From positions 186,001-250,000 of the forward strand of contig JAJDBM010000058.1 of the NCBI GenBank assembly GCA_029261355.1: DNA of 64,000 nt, in the 5' to 3' direction. This stretch comes from Nitrospirales bacterium. Lineage in GTDB: Bacteria > Nitrospirota > Nitrospiria > Nitrospirales > UBA8639. Numbering within the stretch: position 1 is the first letter of the stretch; each line of letters opens with the position of its first letter. Below are positions 1 through 7,962 of the stretch, piece by piece. Made by a program: the position numbers and the translations under genes. Below the pieces are notes generated by a model, which was not told the origin of the DNA, searched no databases, and worked only from the letters and a program-made list of their open reading frames with translations.

Positions 1-40
1 GAATAGAATGAGTATCGTGGTAATTCGTGACATCGTTTAC

Positions 41-472
41 TCAGGAATTCAACGATCGCAGGGCTATGGCTATCGATTCCCAAAATGGGAGTCTTTGCGT
101 AAAGTAGGGCATGCCGTCTGGATCAAACAGAATCAGAAATGACGAAAAGGTTAGACCTGCGAGCAAGAATGCCCCAAGTCCAAATTGCCATTCCTTGGTA
201 ACGTTGCCAGGTTGAAAGAAGTAATGTATGAGGAAAGTGAGCGACCCAAAAATTCCCACACTCAAAAATCCCATCGCAAAATAAAAACAGACAAGTCCCC
301 ACCCATTTATCCGAGGCACGGCATACGATGAGTCGAGCAACCATGCTATGAGAAACATAGGCAGACCAATGGAGATGAGAAATATATACCCGTAGACCGG
401 CAACGAAAATGAACCGTGTGATTCAAGACTATTCATGTTGGGTATGCATGGGTTGTAGAAGTATTGATTCAT
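41..472 (-). CDS. hypothetical membrane protein, about 143 aa
   Basis: Unrecognised small protein. Hydrophobic stretches near residues 24-45, 58-85 and 97-116 look like three membrane segments, joined by short polar loops; there is no signal peptide of the cleaved type and no motif I know. The start used is an ATG. It is transcribed away from the decayed efflux gene to its right, with only about 80 bases between them. Coding is supported only by its length and the clear alternation of hydrophobic and polar blocks, so the call is moderate. Confidence 0.5.
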   Translation of the reverse strand: MNQYFYNPCIPNMNSLESHGSFSLPVYGYIFLISIGLPMFLIAWLLDSSYAVPRINGWGLVCFYFAMGFLSVGIFGSLTFLIHYFFQPGNVTKEWQFGLGAFLLAGLTFSSFLILFDPDGMPYFTQRLPFWESIAIALRSLNS

Positions 473-551
473 TCATTATGTCTTGAAAATGAGTATGAGA
501 CAACTAGTGAATTCATCTTTTTTCTTACCATCACATATAATTATTCTCTTC

Positions 552-1466
552 TTGCTGACCTTTGGTGGGAGCTTGATGGATGGGAGCGAATCCGGAGGTC
601 AACGGAGGTAGTCCTAGCGAATCTTCTCGCTTTTGAGGGAATTCGTTGAGCCGTTGTCCTTGGCCTTGTCAGTGGGTTAGCTCAGGGATATTTCGATGCC
701 TTGCAGTTTGATAGGCAATTAGACATTGCCAGACGAATCTTTAGTGGTGGGAGGAGTCTGTGAGGATTGCGCAGGTCAGGTTGAAAAGAGGGATGACTTC
801 AGGCTTAGATGCGGATCAGTTTGAGACTGAACGAGTGAATGTTGCGGCCGCGAGTCGTGTAACTTGAACGAGCCATGACACAGAGTGAACATGAGCTGAG
901 TGTTCTGTTAGGGAGTAATTCTAGCAAAATTGAGAGGGGAACCATTCTCAGTGACCAGGTTTTTCCGCCGGAGATTCTAGCATGGCTACCTTGATACTTG
1001 GGGTAGCCATCCCACATCTTTCGAATCTCTTTAAATCGGAAACGGACTTTGTTGCTGCTGGCTTTGACCATTTTGGTCCATTACTTAACACTGAGGCGCT
1101 TGGCTTTGAATAAGCTCTTGCCGAAGTACAAGTCAAACAAGCTCTTGCCCAATATGAATAAACGTTTTTGTGGCGTTTAGGGAAGTGGAAGATGGGTTGA
1201 GTGTTGTGCGGACTGTGCGCGGTCAGCGTCTGGCAGAAGTCGAGCAAGTTGCTGCCTTGTATTTTGCATTATCCCTTGCGAATTTTTGTACTCAGGTTGG
1301 CGTGAACAGTGATATTGATGTTTCATTGTCAAGCGTAGCCTCTTCGACGCAGAGTTATCTCTTGCAGAAACACATCGCCTTTATCTTGTTTCAATTGTCC
1401 AACTCTACAACGTTCTTGGTGGAGGGTGGTCGTTTTATTCAGATGCCGTGTCCCCTGTTTCAGTAA
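552..1466 (+). pseudogene. decayed RND efflux outer-membrane factor (NodT/OprM-like)
   Basis: Read across frames, the plus strand gives pieces of an outer-membrane efflux channel in the correct order. First is a WELDGWERIRRSTE block (about 567-608), the usual region just before the first channel helix repeat. Then come AQGYFDALQFDRQLDIARR (near 680-735), IAQVRLKRGMTSGLDADQF (about 763-822), LERAMTQSEHELSVLLG (863-913), QALAQYE (about 1138-1158) and AFREVEDGLSVVRTVRGQR (1173-1229). The pieces lie in different frames and are broken by stops after 1158 and elsewhere, so several frameshifts and nonsense mutations have accumulated. The family normally forms the TolC-type exit duct of a tripartite RND pump; no matching RND pump or periplasmic adaptor gene is nearby. 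The gene cannot be functional as read. The N-terminal third (signal peptide and lipobox) is not visible. Confidence 0.8.
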
Positions 1467-1630
1467 AAGGGTAGTGACAATTGAACATTTTTAATGCGAG
1501 TGTTGGGCCGAGGGCACGTACGAGCTTGTGATTGCTGTAAGAATAACGAAGAAACCATTGTTAGCCAGCTTCGTAAGCACGTGTTCGATGAAATGATGTT
1601 GGTCATGGTATAGCCTCTTTCGTTTGATGA

Positions 1631-2173
1631 TTACTCACAGTGACGGATGACACCAATAAGAATACCTTCCAGTTGAAATTCATCTTGAGGGGTCACAAAA
1701 ATAGAGTTCATTGTTGAATTGGCTGGACGAAGTTCTATGTGATTGTCTTTGCGATAGTACTTTTTAATGGTGGCTTCTTGGTTGAGTAGTGCGACGACGG
1801 TTTGGCCATTCTTTGCTGCGTCTTGCTTCCGAATGATGACTAAATCATTGGGGAGAATGCCATCCTCCTTCATCGATTCTCCTTTGACGCGAAGTGCAAA
1901 GGTTCTGTCGCTTGTGAGCATTGAGTGTGGAACTTCAACCAATTCTGTTTGGGGAATGGGTTCAATTGGACTTCCAGCGGCCACGATGCCGGCCATGGGT
2001 ACTTGCAACGGGGTTTTGAGTTGAGTGAGGGCAACGTCGATCATTCCAGGAATGCGCCGCTCTCCACATTCATATCGAGCAATGGTTGTTCGAGTGGTTT
2101 GAAGGTGGTCGGCCAGTTCTTTTTGGGTAAAGCCTAAGCTTTTTCGTATGGTCTTTAGTGTTTCGGGCTTCAT
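1631..2173 (-). CDS. XRE-family repressor with LexA-type S24 self-cleavage domain
   Basis: A 180-residue transcriptional regulator. Residues 5-55 form an XRE helix-turn-helix (FTQKELADHLQTTRTTIARYE). Residues 56-180 are a peptidase S24 domain as in LexA and phage CI-type repressors: candidate cleavage bond Ala66-Gly67 in GIVAAGSP, catalytic Ser100 in VKGESMKEDG, and catalytic Lys137 in EATIKK. All parts needed for RecA-stimulated self-cleavage appear intact, so it should bind DNA as a dimer and be inactivated on DNA damage; this is inferred from the family. It is not classical LexA, whose DNA-binding domain is a winged helix. Two perfect 13-base palindromes lie over its promoter, suggesting autorepression. 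No Shine-Dalgarno sequence precedes the ATG. It stands alone, not in a prophage, and could be the host SOS regulator or a prophage relic. Confidence 0.9.
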   Translation of the reverse strand: MKPETLKTIRKSLGFTQKELADHLQTTRTTIARYECGERRIPGMIDVALTQLKTPLQVPMAGIVAAGSPIEPIPQTELVEVPHSMLTSDRTFALRVKGESMKEDGILPNDLVIIRKQDAAKNGQTVVALLNQEATIKKYYRKDNHIELRPANSTMNSIFVTPQDEFQLEGILIGVIRHCE

Positions 2174-2181
2174 GTACCCAA

Positions 2182-2213
2182 TGGTTACATTTCCTGGAAA
2201 TGCTTGTCAAGCA
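2182..2213 (-). promoter_or_regulatory. promoter with two overlapping palindromic operators for the S24 repressor
   Basis: On the minus strand a TTGACA -35 box (2205-2210), a 17-base spacer and a TAACCA -10 box (2182-2187) point at the repressor gene. Two perfect odd-length palindromes cover the spacer and -35: ATTTCCTGGAAAT (2189-2201) and TGCTTGTCAAGCA (2201-2213), sharing one base. Dimeric repressor binding here would block RNA polymerase. The predicted transcript start (about 2175) almost coincides with the ATG at 2173, so the mRNA may be leaderless. Confidence 0.6.
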
Positions 2214-2411
2214 CAAGAGATGGTCAGCGTCTTTATCGGGGTAGTCTATTTTTGACTAAACGCGTTCCTTGTTCATGTCATCGTCTGTATTCCTGCGGAA
2301 TCTCCTTCAATTCTTTTCCCGTCTTATCCGAGAATGGTAAACTTTGATGATGGTGTCGTTTGCTTTATTCGAGTTTTTATGGATTTGAGTCATTTGTAAG
2401 GAGGAAACAGA

Positions 2412-3326
2412 ATGAAAAAGATCGGTCTGTTGGTGATTCTTATTGGCTGTTTTTGGCTACTTGGTGGACAGCCAAGCTGGGCCTATGAGGAGGTCTCCAT
2501 TGAAAATGGCGGGGAGTTGAGTGGAACAGTGACCTTGCTTGGAGATGTGCCAAAACCCAAGGGATATAATTTAGTCACGTTTCCTGACGCGGTGTTTTGT
2601 GGAAGAATTTCTACGGGGAAAGGCTGGCGGTTACTCCAACCATTTAATGTTGGCCCAAATGGTGGTTTTCGCGATGTGGTGGTAGTGCTTGAAGGAATCA
2701 AGGAAGGGAAACCGTTTACCAATACGACACAATTGATCGAATCTGTTGATTGTAAGTTTGCACCCTATGTGACGGTAGTTCGTAATAAACAAGACATTCA
2801 AGTCGTGAATCTCGACCCTGTGATGCATGATATTCAAGGGTATGAAACATCAAAATATGGTTCGCGTGTTCTATTTAATGTGCCACTTCCTTTTAATCAA
2901 CGGCTTAATAAGAATGCTTTGTTAAAAGGGAAAACAGTCAAAAATCGTCGTGGTAAAGTGATGACCCAGAAAATTAAAATGACAAAAGGGCGGAATGTGT
3001 TCGTGATGCAATGTGGTTTTCATGCCTATATGGAGAGCTGGGGATTGGCTGTCAAGAATCCGTATTTTGCGGTGTCTGGCGATACGGGGCAATTTACCAT
3101 TTCGGGTATTCCTCCCGGGACCTACCATGGAATGATTTGGCACCCGATGCTGACGAAAGAGTTTGAAGTCACGATTGAACCGAATGGAAAGACAGCTCTC
3201 GATATTCAATTTGATGCGCCAAAAGGTCGTCTCTATGCTAATGAAATAGAAGAAACTCCGCGGTTTGGTATGGAGTTACTCGGAGATTCTAAGATTAACC
3301 CAATCGTGGAACTTCAGACGTACTAA
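2412..3326 (+). CDS. secreted cupredoxin-like protein with a possible type 1 copper site
   Basis: A 304-residue exported protein with a signal peptide (about residues 1-24, ending PSWAYEE) behind a near-perfect ribosome site (aaggagg, 2398-2404). The central part resembles a plastocyanin-like fold: His139 in VMHDIQ and the cluster Cys201-x2-His204-x2-Met207 in QCGFHAYM are placed like type 1 copper ligands. A carboxypeptidase-regulatory-like beta domain follows (about residues 217-275; GQFTISGIPPGTYHGMIWH). Copper binding is inference from motif placement. A hairpin follows the gene and no partner is co-transcribed. A periplasmic electron carrier or copper-handling protein is plausible, but no substrate can be named. 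Confidence 0.8.
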   Translation: MKKIGLLVILIGCFWLLGGQPSWAYEEVSIENGGELSGTVTLLGDVPKPKGYNLVTFPDAVFCGRISTGKGWRLLQPFNVGPNGGFRDVVVVLEGIKEGKPFTNTTQLIESVDCKFAPYVTVVRNKQDIQVVNLDPVMHDIQGYETSKYGSRVLFNVPLPFNQRLNKNALLKGKTVKNRRGKVMTQKIKMTKGRNVFVMQCGFHAYMESWGLAVKNPYFAVSGDTGQFTISGIPPGTYHGMIWHPMLTKEFEVTIEPNGKTALDIQFDAPKGRLYANEIEETPRFGMELLGDSKINPIVELQTY

Positions 3327-3332
3327 CCCAGC

Positions 3333-3365
3333 GCAGGCTATCGATGAACTCTGTCGATAGTCTGC
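3333..3365 (+). terminator. hairpin downstream of the cupredoxin gene
   Basis: Twelve-base arms (gcaggctatcga and tcgatagtctgc, one G-T pair) enclose a nine-base loop, starting seven bases after the stop codon. No T-run follows, so it may be a weak terminator or an mRNA-stabilising stem. Confidence 0.5.
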
Positions 3366-3605
3366 TGTTGGCTATGGGTGAGCTGTTTCATTAGTGATGA
3401 ATTTACCAAGTTCATCCATCTACTTACAGTATTTGTCATATGTACCAAAGGTCCGATGGCCTTTGGTGTCGCTTCTTATCCCCCTCCCCCTCAAACGAGT
3501 AATTGTCCTTTCCCTTCCCATCTCCTTAAATAGTTGAATCATCTGGTTCTCGTCATAGTACTCAGAGCAGCTTAGGGAATTTTTTGGAAAATGTTAGGCA
3601 ATGTG

Positions 3606-3992
3606 ATGAAATATGTTTTAATGATAATCATTATGTGTTGTCTGGGATTGGTTCCAGCAGTGGGGTATTCAGAAGTGTGGAGTTATGCCTGCGCGGAGGC
3701 CATGACCCTTCTCAGAGATGCCCAGAAAAATGTCGCACTGAGTCATCAGCGAGTCTATCAATCGAAGCTGGGCTTGAAGCTTTTTTCCGATGGGCTGGAA
3801 CCATGCCGAACGAGTCGGCGTGGATTTGCTGGGGGGATGATTCATTGTGTGAATCATCGCTCACATGGAGGAGTCGCCATTAAAGAAGTCATGCAAGCTG
3901 AGCGTGGATTAGCCGAGGCCACTCGAAAGTTTGAAGAACGGCTCAAGGACCTCACGCAGGCCTGTACGGCTTCCTCCAAATCCCCTTCTTAA
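3606..3992 (+). CDS. hypothetical small secreted protein
   Basis: Unrecognised protein of about 128 residues. The ATG at 3606 is preferred over one five codons upstream because it gives a clean signal peptide (MKYVLMIIIMCCLGLVPAVGY). The mature part is short and largely helical by composition, with Cys residues at about 28, 67, 81 and 119 that could form two disulphides, and a charged helix near the C-terminus (EVMQAERGLAEATRKFEERL). It lies alone between the cupredoxin gene and the YdcF-type gene on the same strand, with gaps of more than 200 bases on each side, so it is probably its own transcript. No function can be given. Confidence 0.6.
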   Translation: MKYVLMIIIMCCLGLVPAVGYSEVWSYACAEAMTLLRDAQKNVALSHQRVYQSKLGLKLFSDGLEPCRTSRRGFAGGMIHCVNHRSHGGVAIKEVMQAERGLAEATRKFEERLKDLTQACTASSKSPS

Positions 3993-4272
3993 CTTCTTTT
4001 TTTCATCTCATAGGCTTATGAGGTGGCATCGTTTTTCTTCCTTTTTGCACTAGTCAGAAGTACTCAAGTTGTCTATTCTAGGGGGGAGATCTATCTATAA
4101 TAGATTGTGTCATTGCTCGAAAGCATGTCACAATATTTCAATCGGCTTTGTGCAGCCATGATCATATTGTGCAAGGGCCGTATATATTCGTCTAGCTTGA
4201 TATCCTTGGTCATTGGCTTAACATTTATTCACAGTCGTAGAGACGAATCTTTGCTTCTTTGAAGTTTTGTTT

Positions 4273-5064
4273 ATGGAAATGTTTTTGCTGAAGAAAGTTC
4301 TTGGTGAAGCACTGGCACCTCTACCCTTATGCCTTGGAATTGTAGCCATTGGTATTTTCTTACTTTGGTTTACTCGAAAAAAAAATCAGGGGAAAGCCTT
4401 TGTGACTGGTGGATTTCTATTCTTGGCCTTGCTGAGCATTGAATCAGTCTCTGGTCCGCTCTTACAAACCCTCGAATCTCAATATGCTCCGCTTAAATCG
4501 TCCTCTATTCATAAACTGTCGGTAGCAACAGGTGAGTCAAAGATTTCACAAATTGTGGTTCTTGCTGGTGGTCTTACCGGAGATCCCACCCTGCCCCTCC
4601 ATCTTCAGATATTAAATTCCTCTCGAGAGCGATTGTTAGAAGGTATTCGCCTGTATCGTCTTTTTCCCAACAGCCAACTGATATTGACCGGAGGTCTCGG
4701 ATTTTCTTCTGACCCCGAAGCCACCGTTCTAAGCCGAGTGGCACAAACCTATGGGGTCAAAAAGTCTGACCTTATATTAGAGGTCCAATCTCGAGATACC
4801 AAGGATCATCCTCTTTATGTTCCTGCTCTTCTGAATGATGGTCCCTTTATATTGGTGACCTCAGCCTACCATATGCCCAGAGCGATGAAACTTTTTGCAA
4901 AACATCAATTGTTTCCCATCCCAGCACCAATTGGGCATTGGAAGAGGAGCAATTCGTTTGGAATTGATCGTATTTTTCCTAGCAATTCAGGGCTACGGCT
5001 TGCAGACCTTGCGATGCATGAATATCTTGGGATAGCCTGGGCCTGGTTGCAAGGGCAAATCTAA
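4273..5064 (+). CDS. YdcF/ElyC/SanA family (DUF218) membrane protein
   Basis: A 263-residue inner-membrane protein. Two N-terminal membrane segments (about residues 15-32 and 42-60) are followed by a DUF218 domain: IVVLAGGL near residue 93, ILTGGLGFSSDPEA near 138, and the LVTSAYHMPRAMKLF block near residues 195-210, which is the family hallmark. ElyC and SanA of E. coli belong here and act in envelope integrity and peptidoglycan-precursor metabolism; the exact reaction in this organism is unknown. The ATG at 4273 is used; a TTG two codons earlier would add only two residues. A TATAAT-like box at about 4095 lies far upstream and is not assigned. Confidence 0.85.
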   Translation: MEMFLLKKVLGEALAPLPLCLGIVAIGIFLLWFTRKKNQGKAFVTGGFLFLALLSIESVSGPLLQTLESQYAPLKSSSIHKLSVATGESKISQIVVLAGGLTGDPTLPLHLQILNSSRERLLEGIRLYRLFPNSQLILTGGLGFSSDPEATVLSRVAQTYGVKKSDLILEVQSRDTKDHPLYVPALLNDGPFILVTSAYHMPRAMKLFAKHQLFPIPAPIGHWKRSNSFGIDRIFPSNSGLRLADLAMHEYLGIAWAWLQGQI

Positions 5065-5821
5065 CGTCCCCACCTACATCCTTACCTCAACAAAGAAACC
5101 ACAATGAAGCTCTCTGGGGACTGTCAGGATACAATTGAGAAGGACTGCTGAAATGTAAGCTCACGTTTCTCAAATGACAGGCTTAACAAAATATAGAATT
5201 CATTATTGTGTATCAGATGAATATGTCTATATTGGATTGCTTGTGTCACAGCATGAACTTTTTAAAAGTATTGATCTCATGTGTTTTATCGAAAATGAAG
5301 AAAGGTGTATTTTGGGTGCGAGATAGAACGGAGACCCAGGTTTTGTCTTGTCGAGTGTGTCGTTTTTGTCATATCAATTATTTGCTATGAATGAGTATTC
5401 TTGGATGCATGAAATGGATCGCGATGTCATTTTGCCAAATGATCATAATTGGCTTTTAAATTGTCTGTATTGGGATTGCCTCCAATCTTGATGGCATTTG
5501 AGTTTGTGTTTCCTAGGCTAAGTGTGATGTGTTGATGAAACCCTTCTCTGTTGTGTCCCTCTGTGTTGTCATCGTCGTAACAATGAGCAAGTATCCACAC
5601 TAAGTTGATGTAGCAAACTGCGAGTCGTTTCAGCTCGAATTTCTTGCTGTATTTCTTATATTTTTCAGAGTGAATTGTTAGCAAATCCCTCTTTTTTCTC
5701 AATGGATGATGTCCGATAAGATGGTTAGAGAATTATGCCGTTAGGCTATAGTGCGGACCTTTCCAATGCATTCTTGATGATTGAATGCCCATCTGTTACG
5801 AAATTGAATGAGGAGAGGCTG
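5065..5821. other. long gap without a supportable gene
   Basis: About 750 bases of AT-rich sequence. A 91-codon reading frame on the minus strand (5427-5702) has no ribosome site, no recognisable family and a biased composition, so I do not call it. No hairpin, repeat or RNA gene was recognised. Confidence 0.4.
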
Positions 5822-6145
5822 ATGAATTATTGTGGAGTCGCTATTTTGGGGAGTTTGCTCTGCATCATGGGGGTGCAGGGTTGTAGTATTGATATGTGGG
5901 AAAATTATGCCCACCAACAGTATGATCGAGATCGAGCCAATCGTATTTGTCATCCCTATACTCACTGTGAGCAAGGGACCTGGGTGTCCACAGTGCCGAC
6001 AGGGACACATGTTGATGCGGCCTATGTCACGTGTAAAGAACTGTCATCAAGAGCATCTGACGAATGGTCCCAAGATCTTGTTTCTCTAGGATTAGAAACG
6101 AATCGATGTATGACGAAGAAAGGCTATCGTCTTGTTCGAGAGTGA
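5822..6145 (+). CDS. hypothetical small lipoprotein
   Basis: An unrecognised 107-residue protein. The ATG at 5822 is chosen because a gaggag ribosome site lies just upstream and it places a lipoprotein signal at the N-terminus: a hydrophobic stretch followed by the lipobox VQGC with the acceptor Cys at residue 19. A longer open frame upstream has neither feature. The mature part has four further Cys residues in a CHPYTHC-type cluster and later sites, suggesting a disulphide-bonded periplasmic domain. Its 3' end overlaps the convergent MinD-like gene by 22 bases, so the two transcripts are partly antisense. Confidence 0.65.
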   Translation: MNYCGVAILGSLLCIMGVQGCSIDMWENYAHQQYDRDRANRICHPYTHCEQGTWVSTVPTGTHVDAAYVTCKELSSRASDEWSQDLVSLGLETNRCMTKKGYRLVRE

Positions 6146-7101
6146 GTCAGTGATGTGGGTAGTGTGGTGGGAAATGTTAAACGAGGGCCGTTGGGTGTTA
6201 AGGAAATCGGTTGAGTGTGTGTCAGACGTTGTTGCAACGCATAAAATGTTTGAGTGAGTGCTGTCGAGGCTGGAGAGAATGGGGATCGGTCAATCACTGG
6301 TAAATAATGTCTGATAGCCTGGGAGACGGCCTCATCCTGAGGGATTTCTCCTAGTACGATTAACTCGGTGTCCAAAAATTTTGATACGACTTGTTGGAGA
6401 GATGATGTCGAAAACTTGGCTTTGTCAGTGACACGATTGAGGATGAAGTACGGACAAAAACTCCTTAGGATCGAACGGGCTTCAGCTTTTTGATCTTCCC
6501 CTGTTTGCCCAAATGCTTCAAGGACTTCCTGGACCGTGGAGAAATCTTGGTTGGTGAGGCTGTGTCTGACTTCTCCAGTGAGTTGTCTTGAAAGGTGGGT
6601 GATGATTTTCCGGATTGCGGCGAGTTTAATAAATCGATAGACTTCGATCACTGATGTGGGGTCTGGGGTGGCCACGGTGATGTGGAAATCGGCATAGAGA
6701 AAGCAGTCTAAGGTGTGGTAATTGGTGCCTGGTGCGCAATCTAAAATGACGATGTCGGCATCAAGCGAGTGCAGTTGTCGGAGTAGTCGTTGCTTTTTGG
6801 TGTGGAGGAGATTTCCTGCGATGAGCGTCTCACCTGTTCCCGGGATAAACCCTAATCCTTTGGCCCAAGAAAGCGGGTGAACGACTGAATTCAATGAGTC
6901 GATTTTGCGTTCAAGGAAATCTGAAAGAGTTGGAGATGGTGAAAGCACACCAAAGAGGATGTGAAGGTTGGCCCCACCAATGTCAAGATCGACAATGACG
7001 ACTCGGTGTCCATGACGAGAAAACTGAAGGGCAAGATTACTGGAAATGATACTTTTTCCAACCCCACCTTTTCCTGAAGCAATTGAAATAATCGTTGGCA
7101 T
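6124..7101 (-). CDS. MinD/ParA-like P-loop ATPase
   Basis: A 325-residue cytoplasmic ATPase. The deviant Walker A motif (SGKGGVGKS, residues 9-17, with signature Lys11 and Lys16) and the DLDIGGANLH switch (about 38-47) mark the ParA/MinD superfamily; DADIVILDCAPG near 115 is the Walker B/A' region. A variable insertion around residues 170-215 and a Thr/Pro-rich tail (about 295-325) set it apart from MinD proper. There is no partner MinC, MinE, ParB or flagellar gene here, so it is closer to the unplaced MinD-like ATPases that position surface machines. It follows a lipoprotein gene on the same strand with a 60-base gap, probably one transcript. The role is unknown beyond ATP-driven positioning. 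Confidence 0.85.
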   Translation of the reverse strand: MPTIISIASGKGGVGKSIISSNLALQFSRHGHRVVIVDLDIGGANLHILFGVLSPSPTLSDFLERKIDSLNSVVHPLSWAKGLGFIPGTGETLIAGNLLHTKKQRLLRQLHSLDADIVILDCAPGTNYHTLDCFLYADFHITVATPDPTSVIEVYRFIKLAAIRKIITHLSRQLTGEVRHSLTNQDFSTVQEVLEAFGQTGEDQKAEARSILRSFCPYFILNRVTDKAKFSTSSLQQVVSKFLDTELIVLGEIPQDEAVSQAIRHYLPVIDRSPFSPASTALTQTFYALQQRLTHTQPISLTPNGPRLTFPTTLPTSLTHSRTRR

Positions 7102-7161
7102 GTCGTCGTCCCTATTGCTGGGAACCCTATTAATGTGTGATACCTGTCCCTGTTGTGTGAA

Positions 7162-7668
7162 CTAGCCTTCTTGGCCAAGACTATTCGTCGCTGTTACGCA
7201 AATCGTCGTTTCGATGGTTTCGCCAGGTCCTACCGCGATAAAGACTTTTTCGGATATTTTCCCGCCGCCTTTAGCATTGGTCGCAGGGACTTCTTTTGTT
7301 CGAATAAATCCATTTCCATGATTTCGATAAATTGAGGTCTTCGCAAGGTTGGTTAATGGTGTGCCGTCGGCTTGTGTGGTGGGTTCCATATAGGAAATGG
7401 TAATGGATTGTTTTTTGTCGGTCACTGTGGTTTTTGCCGTGGTGTGGCATGGGGGCGGGGCAGGGATAGTCCGTGCTTGAGGAGCAGGGACATGTCGCGG
7501 TGGACGGGAACGGGAAGAGGAAGACTGTGAAGGCAGGCAGGAAGGCCGGAGCCAGCAGAGTAAGGTGTCAAAGTTATCCTTGGATTCTTGAGATGAACAA
7601 CTAGCAAGAATGAGAAATATTCCGAACAAGAATGCGCGATGCATTTGAGGAATAAGAGAAATTTTCAT
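7162..7668 (-). CDS. lipoprotein with a fibronectin type III-like domain
   Basis: A 168-residue lipoprotein. The signal ends in the lipobox LASC with the acceptor Cys at residue 24. A Ser/Arg/Pro-rich linker (about residues 46-76) probably spans periplasm or wall. The C-terminal half (about 85-168) has FN3 features: ITISYMEPTTQADGTPLTNL at the start and TICVTATNSLGQEG at the end. FN3 modules usually bind proteins or sugars at the surface. It is the upstream gene of a pair with the MinD-like ATPase. Start choice is uncertain (an ATG eight codons in would also keep the signal) and no strong ribosome site is visible. Confidence 0.65.
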   Translation of the reverse strand: MKISLIPQMHRAFLFGIFLILASCSSQESKDNFDTLLCWLRPSCLPSQSSSSRSRPPRHVPAPQARTIPAPPPCHTTAKTTVTDKKQSITISYMEPTTQADGTPLTNLAKTSIYRNHGNGFIRTKEVPATNAKGGGKISEKVFIAVGPGETIETTICVTATNSLGQEG

Positions 7669-7795
7669 ATGGAGAGAGAGTAGGGGTTCCTTAAGCAGAA
7701 TAAGAAGTATCTAGAATCAACTGTGATGAGCGCGGTTCAAAAATCCAAAGCCTATTTAGCATGAAGTTTGATCTCATCATGAAATGTTTCACTTC

Positions 7796-7848
7796 CCAAT
7801 AATCATAGCATTCTTCTTCGATTCAAGGAAGAATGTTATGATTATTGG
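7796..7848. repeat. long near-perfect inverted repeat between divergent genes
   Basis: Two 21-base arms (7796-7816 and 7828-7848) are complementary at all but one position, which would be a G-U pair in RNA, around an 11-base loop. Short outer blocks catgaaa (near 7779) and tttcatg (near 7853) extend the symmetry. It lies upstream of both flanking genes, so it is not an ordinary terminator for either. Confidence 0.8.
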
Positions 7849-7962
7849 CCTGTTTCATGGAAGAGGGAAATTTATGCCTAGAGAGATTGCTTCTTTGTCA
7901 GAATATGTTACCCTTGGCCAATTTGACTGATATGAAATGATCTTTGGAAAAGGTGAAGGGTT

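Noticed and set aside
464-649. 61-codon plus-strand frame as a stand-alone gene
   Set aside because: Its C-terminal part is one fragment of the broken efflux channel, not an independent gene.
1170-1466. 98-codon plus-strand frame as an intact gene
   Set aside because: It is the C-terminal piece of the decayed outer-membrane factor; the preceding domains are in other frames.
5427-5702. 91-codon minus-strand frame in a gap
   Set aside because: No ribosome site, no recognisable family, unusual composition, and no neighbour in an operon-like position.
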